A DNA stretch of 35,778 nucleotides, from assembly GCA_000969725.1 (NCBI GenBank), contig JXSR01S008674.1, one strand, 5' to 3'. Position numbers and translations under genes: made by a program. This DNA comes from Ophiothrix spiculata (taxonomy: Eukaryota > Echinodermata > Ophiuroidea > Amphilepidida > Ophiotrichidae). Of the stretch, positions 21,576-31,110 are shown piece by piece (position 1 is the stretch's first letter; every line of letters starts with the position of its first letter). The notes below the pieces were generated by a model. That model saw only the letters and a list, made by a program, of their open reading frames with translations. It did not search any database and was not told the origin of the DNA.

Positions 21576-21697
21576 ATTTAGACCTACGTTATATGAATAC
21601 CGAGTACAATCAGTTAAAATTGTTTTAGATCTACGTACAAGAAATATTGAGTACAATCAGTTAAATGGTTTTATATAGATCCACATAACAAGTAGAA
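21576..21697. repeat. Three tandem ~47-50-bp units (unit B)
   Basis: Equivalent of the 13594-13715 array, with the same TTTAGACCTACG / TTTAGATCTACG / TATAGATCCAC starts. Confidence 0.55.
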
Positions 21698-21740
21698 TTC
21701 TTATGGTTTGATTTCCCGTGGCATTACTCATGGGTATATA

Positions 21741-22281
21741 CAGGGTGTCCTAGAATAAACCTTACAATCTTTGCATGCAATTTTCATGGATTTAATGGAT
21801 AGTCAGAAAGTATGTAAAGATTGCATTTTATAGGCCTTGAGATGAACTTTTAGATACCGTTTGTTTCATTTCAATCAGTAGCATACAACAAAAGTTATGT
21901 TGTATCAAACTTTTGGGTGGATTTTTGTCTGGTCCAATTTCATGATTATTTGCCATAAAGTAAGGGTGTTATTGAATGGAATAAAAATGAGTCACCTTGG
22001 AAAACCTATCATATCTGTCTTATTTTTACCTCAAATCTGTTCATTTTTTCAGCACAGATACAAGAAAGCATGTGCGTAGTAAATAAGTAAACATCGATAC
22101 CGTTGAGTGAACAGATCAATGACAATAATCAATAGAGCTTCATTCAAGGGAAACTTACAAACTCTTGAAATTGGACCAGCAAATTTTACATTCAATTATT
22201 TGACAAAGCATAACTTTTGTTGTACATTACCGATTGAAATTAAACAAACAGTATCTAAAAGTTCAATTCATGGGCTATAAA
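21741..22281. mobile_element. Mariner-like foldback element interrupted by a gap (unit B only)
   Basis: Unit B departs from A exactly at a TA, and the new sequence begins CAGGGTGTCC, a terminus common among mariner-type DNA transposons. About 21824-21950 is repeated in inverse at 22150-22281 (shared AACTTTTAGATAC, TACAACAAAAGTTATG, CTGGTCCAATTTCA), so the element has long inverted arms. The right terminus falls into the N run. The 60-codon frame at 21897-22079 is not recognisable as transposase. Confidence 0.6.
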
Positions 22282-22331
22282 NNNNNNNNNNNNNNNNNNN
22301 NNNNNNNNNNNNNNNNNNNNNNNNNNNNNNN
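22282..22331. other. Assembly gap (50 N)
   Basis: Exactly 50 N. The missing sequence should include the right end of the mariner-like element and possibly a counterpart of A 13757-14058. Confidence 0.98.
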
Positions 22332-22431
22332 TTCTTGTGATTGAATGAGTCCCATTTTTTGTATTACATTTATGTAAGATGTATCACCCTTAAGATTGTA
22401 TCACGATGTATTCTCGATGAAATAAATGCAT

Positions 22432-22611
22432 ATATAGGAAAACCATACTGACCCAAGTCCACGCTGCCTTGCCCATATAAAAGGAAGTGATGATCAATGC
22501 CCAGTATTATTTTCTGAATGGCAATTATTATAGTCATCATCAGGACAATATACCTTCTTCTACTGCCTCAGTAGGGAAGCATGGACTTGGGTCAGTTTAG
22601 TATTCCTATAT
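22432..22611. mobile_element. 180-bp MITE, unit B copy
   Basis: Same length and ends as 14161-14340, with ACTGACCCAAGTCCAC at 22447-22462 and the inverse TGGACTTGGGTCAGT at 22582-22596. It was present before the A/B split. Confidence 0.75.
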
Positions 22612-22628
22612 TCAAATACAGGTCATAT

Positions 22629-22731
22629 CAGTAACCGCTACTTAAATACTTTGTCATGCCTCAAAGATATTTTGTAAACCAGACCATTTAACATTCGTGT
22701 AATGTATCTGATCTGAAAGAGTAGCTCTTAC
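22629..22731. repeat. Repeat R3, copy 3 (unit B)
   Basis: B counterpart of 14358-14460; same order of motifs. Confidence 0.6.
22654..22712 (-). CDS. Candidate short terminal exon (R3 copy 3)
   Basis: B counterpart of 14383-14441: CTACTCTTTCAG, then QIHYTNVKWSGLQNIFEA and TGA. Frame and acceptor are kept; one residue differs (Y to H). Same doubts as for the A copy. Confidence 0.25.
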
Positions 22732-22984
22732 GCCGTATGTCAAATTTGCTTGCTCTTAGTGGATATATAGAACAACAGACAGATCAAATTCATGTGTAAT
22801 TCATTAGCATCTTCTAATGCATGACTTGTTTCTGTATCTCACTTTTCTTTTGAAATTCTGTAATTGCTTCGTTTGTTATATGATTCACAATATACACAGA
22901 TATTTTTAAATTGTAAACTATTTATCCCGCATCCCGAGTATAAAATGTTCGCAATTTTCAAAAAAAAGAAGCATCCTTACCGTA

Positions 22985-23219
22985 CACTGTTAGAACGTTG
23001 GGCAAATAATTTACCCAACGTTGGTTCAACTATGAACAACCCAACTTCTGGGTAAATAATTACCAACGTTGTGTACAATGTTGGCTAATTACCTAACTGT
23101 TGGGTAAAAGTTTTAGCTAATTACCCAAATATTAAAATGTTGGTTAATATTATTTACCCAACAATTGGGTTGTTCATAGTTTAACCAACGCTTAAAAATC
23201 GTCCAACAGTATAACAGTG
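22985..23219. mobile_element. CACT-ended MITE, polymorphic, TA target duplication
   Basis: Starts CACTGTTAGAAC and ends GTATAACAGTG, flanked by TA (22983-22984 and 23220-23221). Unit A has the uninterrupted site with a single TA at 14712-14713, so this is a clean 235-bp insertion. The long inverted arms share CTATGAACAACCCAA and several TTACCCAAC/GTTGGGTAA motifs. CACT ends with a 2-bp TA duplication point to the CMC (CACTA-Mirage-Chapaev) group; that placement is an inference. Confidence 0.85.
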
Positions 23220-23949
23220 TAAGTATAATAAACTATTGACATGAATTTTAAACTGGGCAACGACACAACGTAAATGACGTAAACTTATAACTTTGCAATA
23301 TTATTTTTAACTTGCGTAAACTTTAAGAAAGTGTTAAAGCAATGAGTAATAGTTTAGTAATTAGAATGCATTTAAGCTCTTTATGCTCTTTAGTTCTTAA
23401 AATAAATGTTTTTACAATTATTATCAACTTGTTATTGACATTCACTTTCGTAGCACTTCATCCCACACTAGGCAATTAAGCGCTAAATTAAGTATTAAAT
23501 AATATATAGCGAGTGGGATTAATCGCAAATTACGCTTATAGGATGGCATAACAGACCTGTAATACTACAGTGTTGATTTGATACATGTATGCTAATTGAA
23601 ACGAAACAGAACTTCAGCGAACATTTATCAAGTTACCAGTTCTCATTAATAAAACAAAAGAAGGAAATTGTATTATTATGGCCCTTATGTATTTTGTTGT
23701 TTAGTTATAGGAATAGTTTGTTTGAGATTAAACTTTATAGTAATAATACAATTTAAGAAAACCGATTGGTTTTAAAGTCTATATAATGGCGATATGATCA
23801 CTGTGGTATTTATATACATGAAGATCTTTTGATGTACATCAATCTCAAAATTTGGTTGAAGGGAAAGTGGTTCATCAATAAGCATACAACAACAAAAAAC
23901 TTGTACATTGTTCTTTTGGGTTCCTACCAATGTGAGATTCCGTTTTAAT

Positions 23950-24125
23950 TTAGTCAAGACTCAATTTCGATAACTGACAGCGTAATAATCGAAACGGATA
24001 TTAAAGTAATGGATGTGACGGAGCAGAAAGACTTTATTCGTCCTAATAGATTAAAACAGAATTTAACGGGTTTGGTAGAACTGACACATTTCAATCAAAC
24101 AATTTCCTTCTGCCCGCCTTTTAAA
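23950..24125. repeat. Old repeat R4, unit B copy
   Basis: GGTAGAACTGACACATTTC near 24074 and GACAGCGTAATAATC near 23975; counterpart of 15420-15610. The 61-codon frame at 23772-23957 beside it is not preserved in A. Confidence 0.4.
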
Positions 24126-24297
24126 TCAATCAAACGACCGCATTCAATGTCTATGTTTACAACAAATTTCTGTTAAAATAGTTAAATTGTGAGTCTTTAA
24201 ACATATCAATAATTGCACGTGCCTGTGCATCTGAGCTATTCATTATTTGCACTTCACTCCCATCCACAACCTATATACTTGAATCAAATCACACATG

Positions 24298-24501
24298 CTA
24301 ATTTTGCCTCCCTTGGTAACATGAAGAAATATTGATGAGGTACACTACTTTTAATGGGGAAAACAGTATCAGCAATCTATACAATTGCTTACCAAATATA
24401 AGTTCAGGTATTGATATTTTGACGTAAATGGTAAAATGTTTAAATATCTCGAGACTTTGTGGAATAGATTGGGCAAATATGAAACAACATACGTTCAGCA
24501 C
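24298..24501 (-). other. Unit B counterpart of the doubtful 68-codon frame
   Basis: Same frame as 16469-16675 with two residue changes (P to Q inside, and the final H to N) and a shorter start. See that entry for why it is not called a gene. Confidence 0.15.
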
Positions 24502-25172
24502 CGACTTGGAATGAGCAGATGTTTAACCCTCGTCTACTTAAGCTATTTTTCCAACACGTCTACCAAAGGGGCTATAAGCCTCGTCTTCCTGAGCCCTTTT
24601 TTGTAGCACGTGATGAAAAAAATGACGTGATAATTTCATATAACGCAGGACCATATACTTATTGGTAGCAAAACCAGGTTCATACAGAATTCGATTTTTA
24701 TATAAAAACGTCATACATAATGATTTGGGGGGAAATTGACAACGAATTAAAATTTTGCCAAGTTCTTTATCGGATTTTCATCGGTTGTTTTGCTAATAAA
24801 TATTAAATGATAATTCAGACATGTCCAGTAAGTTTGATCATCAAAGCATGCAGATTTTTTTCAAAAGCAGACGTGGGATAAGGAATAAAGTATTCATTCT
24901 GATTACATGTGCCAGGAGAAAATCATTTTTATTACATAGCGCCACTTTTTTACTCTTGAAAGAAATATGGTATTTACATTTATTTTAAAAACCTTTGAAA
25001 AGAACTTTTCTGGAAATAATAATAACGATCAATGGAGGCACATTTTTTCAATCTCTATTTACAAATCTAGAATATTAAATAAATGTTAGAAATAAAAAAG
25101 TTACTAATTTCCTACTCGTTCTTTTATTAAATCTCACGACATCATATATTGCATTATTATTAATTTACTTGA

Positions 25173-25585
25173 CCGTCGTCTACCAAGGGTTCAACCCCTT
25201 AGGTTGTTTTCTCGCTACATTTAAAACGCAAAAGCAACTGACCCTACGCATGTTGATAATCTCTGTTACGTCACTTGGTGAGAAAATTAGGCGTGTATCA
25301 CCTAAGATAGGGTTAAGGTAAGCCGTAAAAATTGGGGTGTAGGTGTTGTTGAAGGCCCCGTCGGAAAGTTTAAAGCCGCCGTTTTGATCAATATAATGCC
25401 CCTTCTTTATTAGCAAAATTATCCGACGAAAATCCGTTGTTTAGAACTTTTATAGCAAAAGTTTCATATTGTGGTCAAAATTACTTAACGCCTAGGCCGA
25501 TTTTTGTGATCTTAGTATCGTTGGATAAGGAAGGACCATTATACCTATCTATTCAACAACACCTAAACCCAATAAAAAACAAGTT
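25173..25585. mobile_element. Repeat R1 copy 3, right end missing (unit B)
   Basis: Begins CGTCGTCTACCAAGGGTT like the A copy and keeps GGGGTGTAG and CTTAGTATCGTTGG, then joins other sequence after CTATTCAAC. The right terminus seen in A at about 17797-17816 is absent. The 78-codon minus frame (25180-25416) belongs to the repeat. Confidence 0.55.
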
Positions 25586-25607
25586 TCACTTCAAGAATAT
25601 TATCCAG

Positions 25608-25744
25608 AGAATGAAAAATATTTATTTGTTCTGAGGACTAAGGGACCGCATTTACAGCTGGTTCAAGTAAAATGGTCACATATGAATAGAGTAGATCACT
25701 CGAACAAGGCACAGGACACATCAAATTCTAAGCATCAACTATGA
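25608..25744 (+). CDS. Candidate terminal exon, intact in unit B
   Basis: Follows an acceptor-like AATATTATCCAG. After 2 bases it reads NEKYLFVLRTKGPHLQLVQV, continues KWSHMNRVDHSNKAQDTSNS and ends KHQL then TGA (44 codons). The composition, with charged residues, P, G, W and Q, is unusual for chance frames in such AT-rich DNA. The frame is open further upstream to about 25534, but that part overlaps the R1 repeat. Unit A has a 2-base insertion that truncates it. I recognise no family; it may be a decayed exon of a host gene or transposon. Confidence 0.3.
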
Positions 25745-27003
25745 TACCGGGTTACTTCGAGCATTATAAGGGTAAAAAATGAAAGGTTAAAAATGTAATG
25801 TGTATAGTAAGCCAATTATGTGGTTAAAATACAAAACAATATCCAGGCCCGTGAAAATACATCTAATACAAAACAGAAACATTGCAGACTCATTTACTTC
25901 AGGTGTCATTGTTTCCTCAGTGTGAATTACTTATCTCAAACATTGTCAAAGTATGGTATATCGAAACAGGAAATGGTGTTGTTTTCTCTATAATTTCTTT
26001 CTTTTATTTTATTATTTTTGGTGGCTATAATTATTTGACTATACATTGATTTTTTCCCCTTTTTTTCGTATCAAGATCACTACCAGTGATCATCTTCGCC
26101 ATATCGGTCATTCAAAGCACGTTACTCTACTAAAGTCAAATCTAATCTTTCTCATGTAAAAATGTAAAACGCCTGACCATACGTGGATTGAATGCACTCC
26201 TCAAAAGTAAAACGTATAGTAATTTTAATAGAACTAAATCTCTTTGAAAGTAACCGGTTTACTAAGTCATTATTTCATATAGACTTATTATGATGTGATT
26301 TCGACAGTATGGTGTCCAATGTTCTATTGCGTTTTGATTGCTTTGTTTGTTTTTAGAAGTTCATTAACGTTGTACTTAGTCCTATCTTTCAAGTATGCAT
26401 TGTGAAGTGTTGAACCCATTTATTATCTGAGAATTTTAAAGGTACATCTATACGTACAATTCCTTTTTTTTTAATCGTTGCTTTTTACTGATTACTACAG
26501 TGTATAATACTAACATGCAATCAATTAACCGTGAATAATGGCACTTCCCGGCAAAGTTGACTTTCAAAACGTTTGATATAGGTAAAAATGTGTGCATGAA
26601 AGCGTTTTATGTCAAAACAATTTGACTTTTTCACCATATTTTCACTTTAGATGCCATTTACTCAAAATGTAGATATGCGACTTTCCTCTCATTTATATAT
26701 ATTAGCTGTAAAGGGTATTTCCTGTAACCGTTATGCAACGTGCTTTTATATCATAGCCAAAGGATTCCCTGGCGTCAATAGCAGTATGATAGTTTGACAA
26801 GGTTTATCTCATTAGAAAAACAGAAAGTTGAACAGCGAAGAAAGACGAGTTTTCTACATATAATTAATTCGATTACTACAAATGACTTGTCCGTTCCAAT
26901 ATTCCCTTTAAGACATTGTTTATATACTGGTGTAATAATGATAAAAATCAATTAAGCAAGCTATCTAGTAGATACACAATAAGCAGCAGCAGTCATATCG
27001 CTC
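25745..27003. other. No gene recognised (unit B)
   Basis: Collinear with A 18374-19683; AT-rich, no additional structure. Confidence 0.5.
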
Positions 27004-27110
27004 ACCAGTAATGGCTACTTAAACACTATGTTATGCCTCGAAGACATATTGTAGACCAGACTATTTTACATTGGTGTAATTGAATTTCATCTGAAGGAGT
27101 TACCTATACG
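27004..27110. repeat. Repeat R3, copy 4 (unit B)
   Basis: B counterpart of 19684-19790. On the minus strand the peptide frame seen in A is interrupted by a TAG, and its terminal TGA is TAA. Confidence 0.6.
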
Positions 27111-27283
27111 CGTTTTACTGAATAAGCTTCTTCCAAGTAAATAAATAGAACAGTAGACATATTAACAACAAGAATAAACCCTGATCCTTATTATTTAGTT
27201 TCCTTTGTAGCAAATCTCGCCACCAAGTTGTTGCGTTTTTAGTTGCGAGATCGAGAAAATACAATTCCCTTAATGCAATATCA

Positions 27284-27813
27284 AATGACATATATAACTT
27301 AAAACCTGTTAGAACAATTTCCCAATTTAAAATTGAATGTCGACGAATTCACTTATCCTGAATTAAATACTCAATGCTTTCTTTTGGAATGCTTTGACTT
27401 GAGGGACCGACAACTGATCACTTTCATATAGTTTAACAAACTTGGAATTATAAAGTACTTTCAATAATATTTTTCCTCGTGCTAAATGGAGAATACTAAA
27501 TGAAAATACGTTATTTAGGGAGAAATGTGTTAGACATTTCATCCGACTTAAGTTTTATGCTTTAAACAGACACAAATTTACATACAGGTTGTAACATAAA
27601 CTTGATGCATTGTTATCTACGCTGAAAGAAAACAAAAAATACTTTGTATTACATTGTCAATAATTTATATCTAAAGCCAACTCCTTTTGTTACTACAAAA
27701 TGATTTTTTTTATCCAAATTGATGATGTACAAGCAGAGATATGGCAATTTTGCTGACCTTACCTATAAACCACCTGGACCAGATCATCCGATTCATTGAC
27801 CAGTAGCACAAAA
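27284..27813. other. Unit B-specific ~530-bp segment
   Basis: A reads ATGCAATATCATGCAC without interruption (about 19944-19959), whereas B has ~530 bp between ATGCAATATCA and ATGCAC. No clear inverted ends or target duplication were seen, so this could be an insertion in B or a deletion in A. Part of a 67-codon minus-strand frame (27793-27996) crosses its right edge; A lacks 40 bp of that frame, and it is not called. Confidence 0.5.
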
Positions 27814-28667
27814 ATGCACATAATGTCCAAAATCGGCCATGACGGCATTCAACATGATAACGAGGTTGATATTGGATGGAACAACGGCATAGATGATTAC
27901 CTTCCCGTAGACTGCAGTAGTCTTAGACGTCAGAACAAAGTTTTTGAGAGATATATATCCTAGTACTTTAAGACTTCCCATAAGTTTTGAATACATATCA
28001 AAGGAACACCATTATTCCTGAAATTATTATCTTTAAAACTCAAGGTTTATCAATTGAGCTTAGAACATAAATTTCAATTTGAATATTGACCATATTAACC
28101 TTTGAATATAAAACCGAACTGTGTATAAAAACTGCGAAAGGATTATTGCTTTAAACATTAAATTTCTTCAAAATATATTATCGAGTCTTTAATGCAATTG
28201 TTTAGCTTACTTTTAGAAATGAGCAATGTTTTAACATATTTAAACATTTATAAGATCTTAAATATAGTTGGAATCGTAAAAGTAGGACATATTATTTAGT
28301 GGAGCACAAAGTTCCTTCATTTAATATAGGTCGTACACCATGTTCTATTTAAGATTCCACCAAAGAATTAAGCAAGGTTTTAACAAAGAATACATCTACC
28401 CTTCAGGTTTTTTTTCTAAATAATTAAACTCAATGTGTGAAAAGAAGCCGGGGAAAGAAGTAGTTTACAAGTATAAGTGTGACAGAAGTAGTTCACTGTT
28501 GAAATAGAACATGGAATGTCCAATTCAAAAAAGCAAGTAGACCGGCAAATATGTAGAGCATACGGCAACCCTTCTATTTGTTTAGTCGTACCATTATTTA
28601 AGCTGTAAGGTAATCCTTACACCATTTTAAGACTTCATTTAGTCTCCATGCTGTTTATTCAGATACG

Positions 28668-28768
28668 CTATCTATCTAGATCAAAGTGCCATGAGTTGAC
28701 AGAGTTGCTCTCAGTCAGACTGCGATGTGCACGCGTTATATTGTCGTTGATATAGCATACTATCGTAT
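28668..28768 (-). CDS. Candidate terminal exon, unit B copy
   Basis: Counterpart of 20780-20880 with the same stop, length and phase; acceptor CATTTTTGCAG. The peptide starts TIVCYINDNITRAHRSLTES. Only one base of 101 differs from A. If it is an exon, upstream exons should lie beyond 28.9 kb on this strand, but I cannot identify them. Confidence 0.35.
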
Positions 28769-28885
28769 CTGCAAAAATGACGTTTTGGGAATATTGAAAT
28801 TTAAGTTTAAGTAAACCTGTAAAATTTATTGTCCTTTTCCTTGTTCATCACAATCACTAACATCATTGATAACTTTTTAAAAAAC

Positions 28886-29395
28886 AATTTAATGCTATAT
28901 CATGCTTTGACTTATGATCTTACCGTATACATACATATAGTACATGTACAGTTGGGATTTGATATAATTTGACATACAATCGTGTGATGTATGTTTTGAC
29001 ATAAAACACATCTGCCGTCCATTGTGTCAAACGTTATTTCTAGAGAATTTTTACATGTAAAATTTTAAGCAAATTCACATGTTAAAAGGTGCTTTATATT
29101 ATATAAAATATAAGTAACAATGTTGAACATTTCAGGGTGCGTTTATTGATTGGACTGGTATCCTACAAATTTGTTCTGATTATGACATCAGTATAGTCCA
29201 GTAAATTTATTTTGGAGTTCTTCCTTGATTTTGCACAGAAACCAAAATTGGTACATCGATATACATAATACGAACCACACAAGAATTTGAGAGATTTATC
29301 AGTTTATTTTAGTTAGACTTAATACAAATAATTTTCATTTACATAACATAGGAAAAGATTAGTGGTTAAGTGCATTTTGTAGGATTGTTGACAAC
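28886..29395. other. No supported feature
   Basis: AT-rich DNA between the end of unit B and the LINE fragment. The 5' boundary of the LINE insertion is not sharp. Confidence 0.5.
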
Positions 29396-29411
29396 GATGA
29401 CATTTCTATAG

Positions 29412-30065
29412 CTTTCGCAATCTCTTTCCAATGGCTTGATCACAAGTGATTCGGTCTACTGCTGGCTAAATGAACCTTCTGATCATCCTCCTATCCACTC
29501 AATGAATGGAACTGCCATCAAGGAAGTAGATGATTTTGAATACCTTGGGTCATATGTATTTGAAAGCAAAAAGGACTTCTTGACAAGAAAGGGACAAGCA
29601 TGGATTGCCTGTAACAAGCTTGATGTCATATGGAAGTCTGATATTACCAGGGCAACCAAGATTGACTTCTTCAGGGCCTGTGTTGAAAGCATCTTACTGT
29701 ACGGCGCAGAAACATGGACTTTGAAGAAAGAGCTTCAAGACCGCTTAGATGGCATCTACACCAGGCTACTAATGCGTGTCCAAAATCTGTCCTGGAAACA
29801 ACATCCAACAGAGCATCAGATTTATGGTGATAAACCTCCTATCTCTACAACCGTGGCACAGAGGAGAGCCCAGTTTGCTGGTCACTGCTTTCGAGCCAAG
29901 GACCAAATCATATCGGACATCCTTCTTTGGAGATTGCCATGTCCAAACAGAGGCTGTAGACCTTTAACGTACCCTGATACCATATGTAGAGATACTGGCT
30001 TGAACTTCAATGAACTTGGAAGTGCAATGTGTGATAAATATAGTTGGCAAAGATGTGTGTCATGA
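29412..30065 (+). CDS. C-terminal part of a LINE (RTE-like) reverse transcriptase, 5' truncated
   Basis: This is the only confidently recognised protein in the window. The frame is open from 29412 and has no ATG near its beginning. It corresponds to the region after the catalytic palm, so the catalytic YxDD box and the endonuclease are absent. Family hallmarks, numbered from a TTG at 29436, are FEYLGS (about 34-39), SILLYGAETWTL (85-96), a basic TRLLMR stretch (109-114) and RRAQFAGHCFRA (143-154). The order and spacing match endonuclease-reverse transcriptases of RTE-like non-LTR retrotransposons common in invertebrates. Base composition is visibly richer in G+C than the surroundings. A short GAT-repeat tail follows. 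The piece cannot transpose itself; lack of stop codons suggests a fairly recent insertion. Confidence 0.85.
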   Translation, partial: LSQSLSNGLITSDSVYCWLNEPSDHPPIHSMNGTAIKEVDDFEYLGSYVFESKKDFLTRKGQAWIACNKLDVIWKSDITRATKIDFFRACVESILLYGAETWTLKKELQDRLDGIYTRLLMRVQNLSWKQHPTEHQIYGDKPPISTTVAQRRAQFAGHCFRAKDQIISDILLWRLPCPNRGCRPLTYPDTICRDTGLNFNELGSAMCDKYSWQRCVS

Positions 30066-30084
30066 ATCTCGACGGAAGTCGAAG

Positions 30085-30098
30085 GATGATGATGATGA
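30085..30098 (+). repeat. (GAT)n tail of the LINE insertion
   Basis: Four to five GAT units 20 bp after the reverse-transcriptase stop codon. RTE-type LINEs commonly end in a short trinucleotide array rather than poly(A), which supports the family call and marks the likely 3' end. Confidence 0.55.
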
Positions 30099-30109
30099 CT
30101 GCTGGCTCA

Positions 30110-30500
30110 TTCCATAGAAAATGAAACTTTTTGTTTTGACTTCAAACAAAAATTCAGCTTTTGTATTCGACCACATAAGCAGGTTTTTTAGTCATACATT
30201 TGTTACTTGTTACATGATAAGTATTTCCCAACAGAAATTGTGACGTATTTCTATCTGTTCATGAATGAGCACATGTTTTATTTCAAAAATGTCATAAACG
30301 TTACCACACAAAACAATGCATTAAAGTAAATCCTGACGATAGAATTTCCACCATTTTTATGACATATTTATAAATTATGTTACCCATCATATATGTAAAG
30401 CACAATAAAAAAAATTGCCAACATGTCAGACAATTTTTACTTTGAAGTCATTTAGAGCAAAAAACTATTTCCGTGCGATGTCACAAACGTTCCGAACTTT
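30110..30500. other. No supported feature
   Basis: AT-rich flank downstream of the LINE fragment. Confidence 0.5.
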
Positions 30501-30508
30501 ACATGAAG

Positions 30509-30514
30509 TTTATT
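30509..30514 (-). promoter_or_regulatory. Possible poly(A) signal AATAAA
   Basis: AATAAA on the minus strand, about 165 nt after the stop codon of the candidate terminal exon at 30680-30886. The hexamer is common in AT-rich DNA, so its value depends on that exon being real. Confidence 0.25.
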
Positions 30515-30679
30515 CAGTACTTTGACAACTAATTGAATGTTTAAAACACCTACATGTGTTGACCCCACAAGTGAGCACCTTTATCATGATTATCAACGGC
30601 AAACTTGTAAGGTTTATGCTAGGTTCTATAGCCATTTAAAAGTGAAATTTTTCAATGTTTTTGTTCACAAGCGTTACTT

Positions 30680-30886
30680 TCAAATCACTCGGCTACTTTC
30701 TGGAAACCCGGTGTTGTCGTTTACAGTTGATGTCATTGTTTTTGAAGAAATTGGTTTGTACACGTGCTCAAGAAAAACAGCGCCTTCGTCTCCGCTGATT
30801 GCGTTGGCCCATTTCTGATCTGTAATGGCAGATTCCTGTGATTGCTTCCTTTCTAGTGGCCCAAGTGAGTTTGCGTCGATAACATT
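30680..30886 (-). CDS. Candidate C-terminal exon of an unidentified host gene
   Basis: The minus strand is open for 68 codons ending in TGA at 30680-30682, without an ATG near the start. The sequence includes NVIDANSLGPLERKQSQESA at the N-side and later QKWANAISGDEGAVFLEHVY and NDNTGFPESSRVI. It is hydrophilic, varied in composition and relatively G+C-rich, unlike chance frames here. An acceptor-like CCATTACAG lies at 30820, which would give a 140-bp exon (30680-30819) entering in the same phase as the other candidate exons; other AGs near 30833 and 30846 are possible. A poly(A)-like hexamer follows. No signal peptide, membrane segment or known domain. The opposite strand is open for 93 codons but has a less coding-like composition. 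Confidence 0.4.
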   Translation of the reverse strand, partial: NVIDANSLGPLERKQSQESAITDQKWANAISGDEGAVFLEHVYKPISSKTMTSTVNDNTGFPESSRVI

Positions 30887-30947
30887 TTAGTGTCTTTTGA
30901 ATGTTCCTTTAATTTGATGCCGAATTGTCGATATATATAGGTAATTA

Positions 30948-31110
30948 TGACATCCTTTGCGGTCATTTTGATGAAAAATGTTTGGGGTACCTCCTAAGGT
31001 TCGGTATGGTAGGCCGTCAAAGTCGGAGGGTAGGGGGAGGTTGCCACTGGCGAAAAATTAAATTGCAATTTTGAAAAATATCTGCATGGTATGGGCCTGA
31101 AACTTACTTA
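30948..31110. mobile_element. Repeat R1 copy 4, partial
   Basis: CATCCTTTGCGGTCATTTTG, then TAGGCCGTCAAAGTCGG and further matches to 1485-1640. Both ends are missing. Confidence 0.55.

Larger units (their letters stand above)
21083..28885. repeat. Large tandem duplication, unit B
   Basis: Second copy of the ~7.9-kb unit, beginning TGTCATTATA like A at 13101 and ending near CATCATTGATAACTTT like A at 20974-20989. It carries its own insertions and the second assembly gap. Confidence 0.9.

Noticed and set aside
17387..25416. Similar 72- and 78-codon minus-strand frames in units A and B
   Set aside because: They are part of the dispersed R1 repeat; the frame is broken in copy 1, so preservation reflects recent duplication.
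27793..27996. 67-codon minus-strand frame with a possible donor site GGGAAG|GTAATC
   Set aside because: Unit A has a different start codon and a ~40-bp deletion within it, and stops precede it in all frames after the likely acceptor.
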